Source: Cydia pomonella
Taxonomy: Eukaryota > Arthropoda > Insecta > Lepidoptera > Tortricidae
NCBI RefSeq assembly: GCF_033807575.1
Contig: NC_084727.1
Coordinates: forward strand, 3,658,001 to 3,722,000
Reading direction: 5' to 3'
Length of the DNA stretch: 64,000 bases
A program made the translations under genes and the position numbers. Positions 14,101 through 29,100 of the stretch are shown one piece after another. Under the pieces are notes generated by a model. It did no database searches. It worked only from the letters and a program-made list of their open reading frames with translations, and was not told the origin of the DNA. How positions within the stretch are numbered: the first letter of the stretch is position 1; each line of letters starts with the position of its first letter.

Positions 14101-17100
14101 TAAGGGCCGATTTTTATTTATTTATTTAAACTTTATTGCACAAAATACAAAAAAATTACAAATGGCGGACTTACCAGTCAACCAAAGGGCTAAACAGAAA
14201 TGTAAAAATGGTGCAAGAAGAAAAGTAAGAGGATTTAATTTGAAATCTTTTGCAAACAACTGAAAAATATAAAAAAAATACATATACAATACACGAATAA
14301 AAATATTGTAATGTTATTATTCTACTGAAAAAAGAGTTTGAGTAGTATCCATCGCTATAGATATATTAATATGTATGTGAGAAATATGTAATTTGTATTA
14401 ATACTTTTAAGCTGATTAAGACTAGGTAATAGTAATAAATTAGTTAAATTGTCTAAAACTGTACACCTATGAGTGGAATACAATTGTAATACATATTTGT
14501 AATTAGCTACATAGCCACATGCGCGACAGTTAAAGCTCGACACACTCACACACACTTTTTAGGGTTCCGTAGCCAAATGGCAAAAAAGGAACCCTTATAG
14601 ATTCGTCATGATGTCCGTCTGTCTGTCCGATTATGTCACAGCCACTTTTTTCCGAAACTATAAGAGCTAGACTGTTCAAACTTGGTAAGTAGATGTATTA
14701 TATGAACCGCATTAAGATTTTCACACAAAAATAGGAAAAAAAACCATAAATTTTGGGGGTTCCCCATACTTACAACTGAAACTCAAAAAATCTTTTTTCA
14801 TCAAACCCAAACGTGTGGGGTATCTATGGATAGGTCTTCAAAAATGATATTTAGGTTTCTAATATCATTTTTTTCTAAACTGAACAGTTTGCGCGAGAGA
14901 CACTTCCAAAGTGGTAAAATGTGTCCCCCCCCCCCCTGTAACTTCTAAAATAACATAATGAATAATCTAAAAAAAATATATGATATACATTACCATGCAA
15001 ACTTCCACCGAAAATTGGTTTGAACGAGATCTAGTAAGTACTTTTTTTTAATACGTCATAAATGGTACGGGACCCTTCATGGGCGAGTCCGACTCGCACT
15101 TGGCCGCTTTTTTTATTTAAATAATAGAAACCCGATTCTTAATCGCGTATTGAGATTTAAATTTACCACCGACGTTTCGAGGACGGCGTTGTCCCCATGG
15201 TCTTGGAGAAAAACCAAAAAGCTCGCATCAGATACATTAGTTATTTAACAGATTTTATTTTTGCCACATAAAGCAATCATCGCTTTTATCGTTTGTGACG
15301 GACTTATTGAACTAGCCGGTCTCAGATCCAAACGTAGGGAATTGCCTCCTCTTTGCTCTACGAATTCTACGATTGTCACGAGCCGAGTTGTTGATTAAAG
15401 GGGGTCTTAATCAACATCAAAACAAACAACACCAATAAGTACAGTCAAAGTATTAAATATCGACACGGACAAAATGCCAAATATGTATACACTACTTTAA
15501 TGTATAGGCAATAAGGTCGTGTGTACATATTTTTGGCACTTTGTCCATGTCGATGTTTCATACCTTGACTGTACAAGCCACCAGGATTTGAACCCGTGCC
15601 CTCCGGATTAAAGTAAAGTAAAGTAAAGTATTTATTCTTTATTAACTGTGTACATAAGATGTCATATACAGGAGATATCGAACCAACAGTTGCCCGTTTC
15701 GAGCATACAATATATGTGATCTTAAAACTACTAACTATACTAGCTTACTGACTAACTTATTATTATCAAACTGGCAATTCCAGAAAAAACTCATAAAGGT
15801 TGTAAAATACATTTTCAATCAACCAGTTTTTTTAACTTAAATTTAAAACGATTCCCCGAAACTTGGACGTTAGATGCAACCGACCACCACCGCTTCAAAA
15901 AACTACACCACAGCTCTTAAAACAACATTGATTATTATTATTTTAACTTTTAGCAACCGGAAGTCCTGATTTCCTCGATATGTTTTTCTAAAATTCTGAA
16001 TCGTAAAACTACGTGGGAAACGACCCACCCACTCGTGTAGTTAAATTCTCATTATACTTACGTCCACGTCAATGCTTGAGAATGCAGCTATTAAAATAAC
16101 AAGATTTCCAAAGTCCTAACGAAATCCAGTGGAAACAAAACGAAGTGGAAAAAATCAGCGACGGGAATAGTACATTACTATAGAGGTCGGAAAACGAAGG
16201 GTTGCAGGCCAAGTAGATATAGGATACGCGGCCGACAACCCCCTTTCTCGCCGAGATTTGTATAGTGCTTTTCTCAAAGTTGCAATAAAAAAATGTTAAT
16301 TTGTTTTTTCGTAGGTTAACACAACTAAAAACAATTTACGAATCTTCTACTATTAAATGATGGTTGAATCGTTGTGTCACAATTTGACGTTTAAAAGAAA
16401 GTAGGTTGTTTTGCCTAGACGTGTAAGGCTGTATGAAATTCCTTTACATATCATCTTCACTCATTGCACCGGATACGTAGTATTTCCGGACCGAATTTGA
16501 AGTAAGTCATGTCAACATTTCATTGCAAGTTTGAGAATAATAATTAAATTGCAATGTTGAATTTTATATCTGTACAGGCAGTTTTCATGGGGAAAATAAG
16601 TACTAGTCAACAAATGTAAGCTTAAGCAATATAATTATTAGAGATGCAACGAGTATTCTGCCATTTCGGCCATTATTCCGTATTCGGCCTATTCGGCCAC
16701 AATTTCACTATTCGGCCGAACACCGGATAGTGGCATTGTATTCGGCCGACACCGAATAGTATGTTAACACGTAGATAACGGCAAACGAGGGGTAAAAAAA
16801 GTAAAAAACTATAAGTAATCCATAGGTAAATCTTTCAGACTACCTTTGTATTCATAGAGAGTACAAAAACATCAGAAAAGTAATACAATATTTATTTTAC
16901 ACTCACAACAAAATCTAACGCACAATACGCACTGCGTGCAGAATAAGCGCAATTTCTATCAAAGACTGCCTACAGCGATAAATAAGTTGCAACTTGCACC
17001 CTTGCACAGCGCACGTACACGCGCGTTCGAATTTACTTCATTTTAGGTAAAACTTATTAACTTAACTATTCGGTTAAGGCACTATTGGTTGCATCTTAGT

Positions 17101-20100
17101 ATTTAACAACTTTGAAAAAATACATTTTAAATAGTAAATGCGGTGATTATCAATGTATATTTTTTCTTTTTATGTTCGTGTAATAGATATTCGGTATTCA
17201 GCTATTCAGCCGAAAAGTAGGCATATTTCGGCCGAATGCCGAATAGTTGCCAAATATTCGTGGCATCTCTAGTTTTAATTGATATATGGTGGATTCGATT
17301 GGTAGAATACGTTAAGACTATGTACTTGATTTATTTATTCTGAAATTAAGTTGAAATAAATAAGACAAAATCAAGTATCAGATTTTAGTACATTTAAAGT
17401 AATTAATTATTGACTATTAAATATTCTTCCCGGCTTATTGCCTCGGCTCATGGGAGCCTGGGGTCCGCTTGGCAACTATTCCTAAGAATTGGCGTAGGCA
17501 CTAGTTTTTTCGAATGCGACTGCCATCTGACCGTATTGGGATTAGTCCGGTTTCCTCACGATGTTTTCATTCGCCGAAAAGCGACTGGTAAATATCAAAT
17601 GATATTTCGTACATAAGTTCCGAAAAACTCATTGGTGCGAGCCGTGGTTTGTGCAAGTCACACGCTCTTACCGCTAGGCCACCAGCGCTCTCAATAAATA
17701 CCGTATAATGTATGTCAATTAACTTTTTATATAAATAAATTACTTTCTCGTTCCAGGAAAACCCTGGTGTCCCAGGAAAGCAAGTTCCAGTCGCAAGTAG
17801 CGACGCTAGCGGAACTAGCGGACACTCGCAGTGGCGAAGCGGAGCGGGCGAGGGACCTCATAGCGGCTTACAGGAAGGAGATAGAGCATAGAGACCAGGA
17901 GATCGAACGTGAGTAAGAGAGAGAGAAGATATTTCTTTAGCAGAACTGGCAGATACTCGCAGTCGCGAAGCGGAGCGGGCGAGGGACCTGATAGCGGCGT
18001 ACAGGAAGGAGATAGAGCATAGAGACCAGGAGATCGAACGTGAGTAGGTACAGATCCTTATACATACATCCAACACACACAGAGAGAGAGAGAGAGACAG
18101 AGAAAAACGCACTTACTGCCGGTCCTTTGATTCCTTCTTCCTCGCGTTGTTCCGGCATTTTGCCACGGCTCCTGGGAGCCTGGGGTCCGCTTGGCAACTA
18201 ATGCCAAGATTTGGCGTAGGCAATAGTTTTTTTTACGAAAGCGACTGCCGGTCCTTTGATTGTCATCCGTATAACCACAATCCACAATAAAAGCAAGCAT
18301 GGCTAAATAAATTAATTAAATTCACTCGCTACGCTCGTGTATCTATTATAGAATCATTCGCTTGCACGAGACTCGAAATAAGCACTCGAAGAAATGTCAA
18401 ACTTTGCTCTCTTGTTGAACAAAAAACTATTGCCAACCGAGTGAAACACAAAATTTTCCACCACGCCAACGCAAGGAGAATACTAACTGTATGTTGTGTA
18501 AGTATACTAAGTATCAAACAAAATCAATTCAAAATGAATGTTATTAAATATTTATCATTCAAAACCATCATCATTAATCTGCTCGGTCTGGCGCCGCTGA
18601 CGCGCGCTGTGCGGACCCTCAACGTAATGGCGGGGAGAATATTGACCTATTCTCATGTTCTCTGAATGAATTCACAAAGTCAGCATTGTATATATTATGT
18701 TATAGATGTAATGATATATTTTGTTTGATACTTAGTATACTTACACAACATACAGTTAGTATTCTCCTTGCGTTGGCGTGGTGGAAAATTTTGTGTTTCA
18801 CTCGGTTGGCAATAGTTTTTTTTACGAAAGCGACTGCCGGTCCTTTGATTGTCATCCGTATAACCACAATCCACAATAAAAGCAAGCATGGCTAAATAAA
18901 TTAATTAAATTCACTCGCTACGCTCGTGTATCTATTATAGAATCATTCGCTTGCACGAGACTCGAAATAAGCACTCGAAGAAATGTCAAACTTTGCTCTC
19001 TTGTTGAACAAAAAACTATTGCCAACCGAGTGAAACACAAAATTTTCCACCACGCCAACGCAAGGAGAATACTAACTGTATGTTGTGTAAGTATACTAAG
19101 TATCAAACAAAATCAATTCAAAATGAATGTTATTAAATATTTATCATTCAAAACCATCATCATTAATCTGCTCGGTCTGGCGCCGCTGACGCGCGCTGTG
19201 CGGACCCTCAACGTAATGGCGGGGAGAATATTGACCTATTCTCATGTTCTCTGAATGAATTCACAAAGTCAGCATTGTATATATTATGTTATAGATGTAA
19301 TGATATATTTTAAGTTGTATTTTTATATATAAGTAGTTACACTATTGTCTTAGGTTTAGTACCTGTAAAAATAGTTGTAAGTGTAGGAAATAAAATAAAA
19401 TAAATCATTTAAAAGTCAATTCTACCAGCCAACATAAGGAAACAACTCAACATTTACATTTGATTACTTTGCCACACAAGTGAATAAAATGCAACTCTTT
19501 CATCCGTTTTTGAACAATCAAGAGGGCTTTTACCAGTTCGTGTAATGAAAAATATTTATCGAGTTAGATTTTCTATGATATTTTTTATTACATTCACTTG
19601 GGTTGGATAGGGTTTGATTCTTTTGGTATTTCATAGTTAGTATTTTCCTCGCGTTGGTGTAGTGAAAAATTTTGTGTTTCACTCGGAGGCAAAGTTTGTT
19701 ACTCTCGTGCCTTGAAACCCTCGCAAACGCTCAAGATCGCTACGCTCGTGGTTCAATTTTGGAATCTTTCGCTTGCTCGGGTATCAATGTAAAAAAATAA
19801 ACGATATCGTTTACTTTTTTAAATGTGGCCATACTTTGCTTTGACTTGTCAGTGTCATATCATACGTCAAAATTGGGAAGCTAGGTTATGTAGATTGCAG
19901 TGCCGCTTTGAATAATCGCCGTTATATTTTATTGATAAAAGAGTGCCTAAAGCAAGAATAAACTTTAAATGTCGTTTCTTTGTTTACAGGTCGGTATTGT
20001 TAATAATAATTACATACGAGTACAATGTAGATAAAACCTTGTAGTATTATAAATAAATCTTTGTTTACAGAGCAACACATGAAGTTATTCTTTGTTCCAA

Positions 20101-23100
20101 TTCATACCAACAAAAGTGAAATCATCTTATAAAACGACATTTCTAGTTACAAGATTCAAGGGAAGATGACGAAACTTCGTTTTGAGTTCACAATACTACC
20201 TGGAAGTGACGAAAAAACAAATGTCTGTTGTGTAACGTCAATAACCACCGAGGACAACAAGAGTTATGCATTACCGGACGGATTGCAGTCAGTTAGCCAG
20301 CACAAAGAATTGATAAAGACAGCGGCGTATAGTAAGGTGAAAAATAGTCTGTCGAAGAGGTACCAGACAAGAAGAATTTGGATCTCGCTGACCGAGGAAC
20401 TGGAGCAAATTTATATGGATGAGGATGGCAATGTACAGTTTGCAGACAGATACCTGGAGGAATTAAATCAGGACCAATGTGCTTCTACTACACCCACTGC
20501 TGCCGGCACAAAAGGGACCAATACTTTAGAAAAATTGTTAGAAAAATTAATAGAAAGTACACAGGAAAGTAAACAACCGAGCTTGAAGAATATTGCGGAC
20601 AAGTTTGTGATAGAGAAGTTTACTACCAAGCATTCTAATGCAACTCAATGGATGGACATTTTTGAAAAGGAATGTGAGCGCTTCCAGATATCAGATGAAA
20701 ATAAGATTGAAGTTCTTAGGCTCTTTATGGATAAAAGTTGTGTAGATTGGTACAGTTCCATGGTTATAAAATTGACTATGAAGGCAGAATGGTCTGAGTG
20801 GAGGAAAAAATTTTGTGAATCATTTGTTAGCAAAGGGTGGAGCCCAGTTACATATGCATTACTGTATAAATATAAGGATGGCTCACTGTTGGATTATGCT
20901 ATAAAGAAAGAAAGGCTTTTACTTGATATGAGAAAGTCAATTGATTCGGGTACATTGGTGGATCTTATTGCAGTTGGTTTGCCGGAGTACATATTAAACA
21001 AAATTGATAGAGAAGCGTTGAAGGACACAGTTGAGTTGTTCAATGAGGTAAGCAAGTATGAACATATGGTTAACAAAAAAAGTTATGTATTTAAGAGGAA
21101 ATATGGACCCTCAAGAACAAGTTTCAAGAATGAGGATCTAAAGCCGTGTAAAATCTGTGAAAGTTTAAACAAAGGCACCCGTTATCACTCTGAGACTGCA
21201 TGTTGGTTTCGTACTAAAGAAGATGACAAAGTAAAGAAGAACTTCATTAAACATGTGAATAATGCAGTGATAGAGGCAGAGTTAAATGAATCTGTTCCAA
21301 AAAACGAATAATAACACCACTAATTAAGGTCAGAATACTAGTAAATGATAAACATCAGATAAATGCAGTTTATGATCCAGGTTCAGTTGTTTCCATTATA
21401 AATTCTAAACTCTTAAGCCTAAAAGGGAAAGGAAACGAATTGAACGAAGAAAATTTAGTTTTAAAATTGGGAAGCTAGGTTATGTAGATTGCAGTGCCGC
21501 TTTGAATAATCGCCGTTATATTTTATTGATAAAAGAGTGCCTAAAGCAAGAATAAACTTTAAATGTCGTTTCTTTGTTTACAGGTCGGTATTGTTAATAA
21601 TAATTACATACGAGTACAATGTAGATAAAACCTTGTAGTATTATAAATAAATCTTTGTTTACAGAGCAACACATGAAGTTATTCTTTGTTCCAATTCATA
21701 CCAACAAAAGTGAAATCATCTTATATCAATATTAGCATGAGCGGTTAAACAACTTTTGCCCCCTTGTAATACAAATAACTATTGTTACTGATATGCAAAT
21801 ATTTCTTTCAATAACATTAGATCGCACTTACCTTATTTATCTTATTTAAGATTCCCCTTCCTCCTGCCCTTATCCCACGTTATGTGGGGTCGGCACAACA
21901 TGTTATTCTCTTCTATTCTCCTCTATCTTTCATCACCTCAGCACTCACTCCTTTCTTTCTCATATCCTCTTTCACACAATCCATCCATCGTTTTTTCGGT
22001 CTACCATCCGCTCTCCGTCCATCAACATTCATTCCTAACATTCTTTTTCCTATATGACATTCATCCCTCCTCATTAAATGCCCATACCACGCTAACCTAC
22101 CACTCCTTATCTTCTCCGCTACCGGTGCTACTTTCAAACTTCCCCTTATATACTCATTCTTAATCCGATCCTTTCTCGTCACTCCATTTATTTAAGATTC
22201 CCCTTACTGACCTAATTGGCTCAAGTACGCATTATTTTTAATTGCAACAACTAACAATTAAGCGGGTGTCAAACTTCCTTGTCCGAAATAGACGGGTGCA
22301 TCGACAATGGTCTGGCGCGGTGCCAACTGCCAACGTGGATACCTCTTTGTTGCCTTTTGTGTAATAGGGTTGTTTCCATCTACAAATCTTAGGGCAGAAT
22401 TGTATCCCAATAAATTCTTTTGGATTATAAGAACATGTTAAACTACTTTTAGGGGACCTGTAATGATCATATTTTTGTAAATAATGAATTTAAAATATCT
22501 TTTGGCACACGTCACGTGACCAAACTCGAAACGTTATTGAAGATTCTGATGACGTCACAACTCTCGGATTGACACTGTTGACAGTTAGGCGATAAACAAC
22601 AAATGACAAATGTCAGGTGACAGTTCGTATCTTCTACGTGTGTATGTAGTTAAGTGTCAAACCGTAAACTGTGACGTCACACAATTTTCAAAGAGCGTTT
22701 TGGGTGCGAAAGCATCTGTCAAAATATATTTTGTTAATTTAACATATTTAAAGCCGTTTTTAGTATAAAAGTTGAATTTTAGAGCAACTTTTAGGTAATA
22801 TAGAACGTAATTTTTTTTTTTATACTACGTCGGTGGCAAACAAGCATACGGCCCGCCTGATGGTAAGCAGTCTCCGTAGCCTATGTACGCCTGCAACTCC
22901 AGAGGAGTTACATGCGCGTTGCCGACCCTAAACCCGCTCCCCCCTCGTTGAGCTCTGGCAACCTTACTCACCGGCAGGAACACAACACTATGAGTAGGGA
23001 CTAGTGTTATTTGGCTGCTGTTTTCTGTAAGGTGGAGGTACTTCCCCAGTTGGGCTCTGCTCTAGATCTGGAATGACATCCACTGGCTGTGCCCTACCAC

Positions 23101-26100
23101 ACAAAGCGAGATGACATTCACAATGCCCATACCTCTCTTATGGACGTAGTTTAAGGACGTACCCGGGTCCAGCGTAATACAAGCGTTTCAAAAAATTGGA
23201 AACAACCCTATTGTAAGGCATATCTCAAACTATGGGTCGCACCCACAGAATAAGTAATAGGTTAACGGCACCCACCAATCATGGGGCATTTAAGAGAAAA
23301 TTGGAGTATTATTGATATTTCACCGACACCTGTAAAATTTCTACCGCTTTATGTTTTAAAAGTTGAATGTTCTATTCGTCCTTTATGTTTTCTATGTATT
23401 TAATGAAAGCTGCTGCAATTGGTTTCAATATTAATAACAATACATTATTATGACCTAAAACTTTATGGGAAACAATAGAGACCCCCTATCACTCCCTGTC
23501 TCTCTATCACTCTTCCATATTAGTACGATAGTGACAGTTGCGTTTCGTTCGCTACGGAGCGTAAGCGATTGGCATGTTGGCTACGCGGCCTGCCTCTATC
23601 GCACTAATGTCTAATGCCACTAATATCGTTGTCGTAGCGATATCGCTATCGCTACGACAACGAAACGATTTGTGTCTCTATCACTCTTCCATATTAGAGC
23701 GACAGTGACAGTTGCGTTTCGTTCGCTGCGGAGCGTAAGCGATTTGCATGTTGGCTACGCGGCCAGAAAGTGTTTCCTTGTCGTAGCATAAACGATTGGC
23801 ATCTTGTCTAGGCAATTTTTTTCTCGATTTCGGGTTTGGTACCGTAGTAAAATCCGTAAATTATTGCAGGCGACTAAATAAACACCCTGTGTATATATAT
23901 TAGGCTGTCTGCACACTTGACATAGAGGTTGATTGATTACCAGCCAAATTTTGGTATTTTCTCGAAGTGACATTGACCGAATACTTCAGTATGCTGAAGT
24001 TCACGCGTTGTTATTGCTCGTGTGTAGAATTTGCGAATATTTTTCAATAATACTTGCTCATATTCTTTTTTCGTCTTTTTATTTGTGTATGATCCAAAAT
24101 AAACTGCAGTTGATAAATTTAAGACTGTTTACGTTGGCGCTTAGCACTCTGGATCTGAGGGCCTACCGCGAACTACGTTCGACGTGTTGCCTCTCTGTCG
24201 CACTTGTAAATTCGTACGTAAGTGTGACAGGGAGGCAACACGTCGAACGTGGTTCGCGGTAGGCCCCCTGATTCGCACATCGCTCCGATGTTTGAGTGAG
24301 AGAACACTATGCGCGTATTATAGCGACATCCCGCTCGTACATGCGGATCGGATCCAAGGAGCATTTGCTAAGCCCCTTCCTTAGTGTCGAATAAATCGAC
24401 CCGCAATTACCTTTAGTTGCATTTCGGTGACATTTATCAGTGATCTTTATGGCTTTCACGATAAGGTTTGTTTTTGCTAAATCCGAGATCGTACTGAAAC
24501 CGCGGGTCGTTGTGCTTTGTTTACTTACGGTAAGTAGTCGAGCGAGTTGTCTCGACTAGATTGTACGTCACATTTTCATAGAAATTTGACATTAATGATG
24601 TCATTGCCATGTTTTTTCATTGCAAATGCCACGAACCACGAATATTTGCTGAGAAGCTTGATAGAACGCTAAAAAAATAAAATTATAGTTTTTTACACAG
24701 AGATAGATACAAATCATTTTTTAACTTACTAACATAATAAATGAGTAATATTTCTATTATTACTCATTTATTATGTTGGGCTTCATTACTATTAAAAAAA
24801 ATAAGCTATTCCATCGTGGAACGATCAGGTCGGAAAGGATAGTTGAAGCTTTAATATAAATAAATAAACTAGGTACCAGATATCTACTTTCTGCTGCCCA
24901 TGTCGAATTCAGAACCCGTAAAGGAGAGGAATGAAAAATAACTGTATCAGCCGGGAAATTGTTATCTCAAATATATAGGTTTCATTACATAAAATACGTT
25001 AACACCTGACTCATTTGCTTGCCATTCTTTGTCCTACAACAAAGCTGTGGGTAGACGACAGCTAAAAACATATTCCCGTTAACCTTGAAGTGACGAGAAT
25101 AGTGAAAAACTAAGAAAAGAGGGAAAACATGAATAATTTTACAAATTTAGACTTTAAACCGTCACGTGAATGCTTAAATTAGAATACACAAAAGTAAAAT
25201 ACTTTTTGGAAAGTAACGTTAGACGAATCTGTCTTCAACTGCCCACTATCTTTCGAAGCCAAATGATCTACTGTCCTATTTATTTTTAAATATGACAAAT
25301 TCCATGTATATTATGTGTTTTACCGGTTTTTACCACTTTGTGGTCTGTCTATGACTCATAACATTTCTTTGAAACATCGCAATGCGGTAGCAATAAACTG
25401 CTAACGATTTCTTTGTTCTGACCACTTTGTTTATTTGGCTACGACGCTATAGATATTTGCTTACACCGCTTACACAAAGGCACAAAAGAAAATAACTATT
25501 TCACAATATTATCCAGCCGGCCTGAAAAGTTGTCTAGATAGTCTATTAAAAGGGTAAGGATTGCATTTTTAATAAAAAGCGAGTTATAATTATAATGCAG
25601 TACAGATCTTAAAATAGAACTTATACGCTAGTAGGTACGAAGTGCTTTTTCTAATTATTTACATACTATTCCTCAATAAGGGATATGTAAAGATACTGTG
25701 TTGCACGTATTTCTAATTAAGGATGACTCAAGCTAGACCGGCCCGGGCCGGGCCTAGGCGTCCGACACGTCATTTTCTATGACGGCTGATCGGTGATCAC
25801 GTGGTGCATTCCATAGAAAACGAAGCGCCGAAAGCTCCGAACGGGCTCCAGCACGGTCTAGCGTCATCCTTTATGAAACACAATACAAAATTTCAAACAA
25901 AACATTGTCAGACAACAAACTAAAGTGAAGAAAACAAAGTATACCTACGTTATTGTTAAGCCCCATCCTGACGTTTCGAATTGGACGTAAGTAGTGTAAG
26001 TAAGTACAGTAACTGGCCATTTCAAACGCACCTCAGCAATGCGGGATTAACCTGGCGATTTAGTGTTGCTTCAGTCCAGGTACAGTAATTGTTTTATTTT

Positions 26101-29100
26101 TAGTGTTAGCACTTGACGGATTTAGTAGAGGCTTGGGATCAGAGCCATCAGGTCGGCTGCTCATTTTAGTGGAAGTAACAGTGTTTTAATGAATTTCACT
26201 TTGATTATTAAACATATAGGTAACTTATTGTTCCTACTTTATATTAATGTCTCTATATTTATGTTTGATACTTTTTTTTTTCATACATGGACTTAAAAAT
26301 GTGAATATTTCAGGCAAATTTTATCACCTTGTTCTTTCTTTAGAGCTCGTTTTGCGAGAAAATTTTAAGATAGAAATTGAAAATCATAAAAGTTTTTAGG
26401 AAATTTACTTATATCAGATATTTGGTTTCACGTCTGAAAGGAACAGATAAATACTCTTATTTATACCTATTTCCTTCATCTTGTTACTTATATTTACATC
26501 CTAAATTATGGCTAAATGTAAAGATAATATGCGGCTTACCATCAGAGACAGGTCCTAGCACATGGAGCATAAGGAGCCCTCTGTAACATGTCAACTAATT
26601 CAAATGATTGTCTTTCTATTTCAGAATTAAAATGCTCGCTAGCATCAGCATACAAAGAATCCGAGCTGGTGAGACAGCGCAGCCGCTCTTTGGAGGAGGA
26701 GCTGGGAGCAGCTAGAAGCTGTTCTGCAGACTTGGCTGACCAGCTACAGAGGCGAAACGGTAAGTCATAATCATGTCAGCCGAAAGATGTATATTGACCG
26801 AAAGGCGAAAGTGCTCTCAGCCAACCAACATAAGCGACATACGATAAAGTCAGATGGAAATAACAGACACACTGGGGCAATAAAAACTCTTTTAGGGAGT
26901 CCTAGCTGGCGCGGATGCACGGAGCAGGTAGACGCACGCGGGTGCACTTATTGTAGGTAAAATCCGTCCACGTGCCCGCGAATTGGAGCTGGCGTGACAA
27001 CGCAACCGCTCACTGGAGGAGGAGCTGGGAGCAGCTAATACGTGTTCTGTAGACTTGGCTGATCAGCTGCAGAAGCAGAACGGTGAATTACGTTATTATC
27101 TTTCTTATATCAGCAAAAGATGACCGCGACAGGATACAGACCTTCGCCCAAGTATACCTCCAAATCAACCAGTCTTCCGCTGTTTTCGTTTGTCGTGATA
27201 AATCAGAAATACGCTAAAACTGTCGATTTGGTGTGCTCAAAACCTTCGCTGCTGCCACTACAGCATCAGCTCACCAATGAAGATTATCGTTACCGATACA
27301 GCTATTCGCCGTCTAGAGACGGGGTGAGTTGGCTTTCGATTGATTTGCTTTCTTTGGTATTAGATTGTGAAATTTCTAGTTCTCTAAAACAATTTCGATA
27401 CATACGATCTTAACCAAATCATCAGGGGTGTTTTCTAAGTGCGTCCTTACGGTTTTAAGAACCTTGCCCTAGCAACCAACGCTCAACGTAGAATGTACCC
27501 GTATGTATGTATGTATGTATGTGAATGAAACTTTCGCATCTGTATCATTTGTAGAACCCTTTTTACTAACTCAAAACACCTATTTCAGATGAGTCCCTCC
27601 GACAGATCCGAGCAGAATTGGAAGACGCGCTCACACGGCGAGCAGAGCTCGAGTCGCGCGTGCTCGCGCTCGAGCGAGACCGCGAGCGACTCGAGCAGGA
27701 GAAGGCGCTGAGCGAGCAAAAGGCGCAAGAGGTAACAAAGCACATAGTTACATCCACGCACGAAATCCAAGGAAGCGAAATGAAAAGTTCGTTCCGCGCT
27801 ACACTCTCACACTCTTCCGTTTCCTCAAGTCCAAGTCTACGGACTTGATAGAGCTGATAGCAACATTAATCTAGTTAAAGGTCTATCTCATAAAGCTACC
27901 CAGAAAAGTGACGTGCACGGTCGGTGCCCCAACTTAAGTAACCAAGTAGCCGTACTAGTTGTATAGAATAGTGGATACTTATGTGGGAACCGACCGTACC
28001 TACAAACGTTATATCATTAATCACGTCAATATTAAAGTCACTCACACACGGTTAAAGCGTTGCGTTGTTCACAATCACACAATGTTCATCAAACACATAC
28101 AAACAACTCATCATATCATATCCACATTCACTGTTTGCACATGGCCACTTTAGACAGTTATCAATAAACAGAATGGTCTTTGATTGCTAGAGTCTGTTCG
28201 GAAAGAGAAGATGTATTGGGCCCCATACATTCCACAACTCTTCTCTTTTCGCACAGACTCTACGTAACTTGAACTTGTTCCTTTTTTCAATAAAGTTACA
28301 TTGGAAAGCATAAATGAAAATTGCATCGCAGTTGGCAACGCAAACCAGCCAGTTTTATTGTATTGCAAAAGGTTAACTCGGAATGTTATTTAAGAAGGTG
28401 TACCATTGTCTCATCTATATCAGACGACAAAGATGGACGTCTTGAAATGTCACCATTCCAGAGAGCAAATATTAATGTATCTACGTTTTTTAGGCTATAG
28501 CAGCAGCCGAAGCCAGCACAGCAAAATGGCGCACTGCGCACGAAGCAGCGCGCTCGCAGGCCGCAGCCCGAGCAGAACTCATGCTGGCCGACTGCGAGTG
28601 GAAGATGAGGGAGCTAGAGAAACGGGCCAGGGAGGAGGAGAAACAAAAGAAACAGGTAAGACGAAGAAAGATTTAATTAGAATATAGTAGGCTACTCACA
28701 ATACAAGCAAGCTTCTACCGTGAGATTTACTTACTGGAATCGTGTAAGTATCTTATAATATTAATTATTGACTTAGAAGTAGATATGATCCAGAAAAAGA
28801 TGTAACTCATAACTCAAAAATCTCCGGACATGATTCAACCTGTAGGCTTAGCTCAGGATCGCTCGTGAGATAGACTACCCGTTCCTTAATTGATACAATG
28901 AGAAAAAGACGGGTAGTAATTTTTCTCGTGAGAAAATATCACGGGCTTCGGTACTATGTCGACTGTGATCCTTTTTCATCGCGACTGTGTAGAAAGTCCT
29001 TATAGCCCTGACGATAGCTGACCTGCTGAGTTACGGTAGAAATTGGCATTAGAATAATATTAATGATTATTTTTCTAGCTGGCAGCAACAGTAGAAGAAC

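Larger units (their letters stand above)
2125..17756 (+). other. Intron 1 of the coiled-coil gene
   Basis: 15.6 kb made largely of SINEs, MITEs and LINE tails as listed. The remaining stretches (3570-4880, 8020-8450, 9300-9600, 15600-16600) are AT-rich with no supported gene. Confidence 0.6.
19869..21725 (+). mobile_element. Internally deleted LTR-type retroelement
   Basis: Two direct repeats, 19869-20131 and 21463-21725 (263 bp, offset 1594), appear identical base for base. They flank the gag frame and a stub of pol. I read them as LTRs or LTR parts. The true LTR edges are unclear because no TG...CA boundary or target duplication is obvious; the 5' copy may start further upstream. The second repeat joins pol at AAAATTGGG, which is present on both sides, suggesting deletion by microhomology recombination. 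Confidence 0.6.

Noticed and set aside
18329..19254. Duplicated 62- and 74-codon ORFs
   Set aside because: They are in repeated non-coding DNA, with no recognised protein and no start context.
21882..22163. 93-codon plus-strand ORF
   Set aside because: It is the antisense shadow of the RTE LINE tail.
22817..23180. Host exon suggested by its moderate GC content
   Set aside because: The same sequence recurs at 50135 and 57925, so it is an interspersed repeat.
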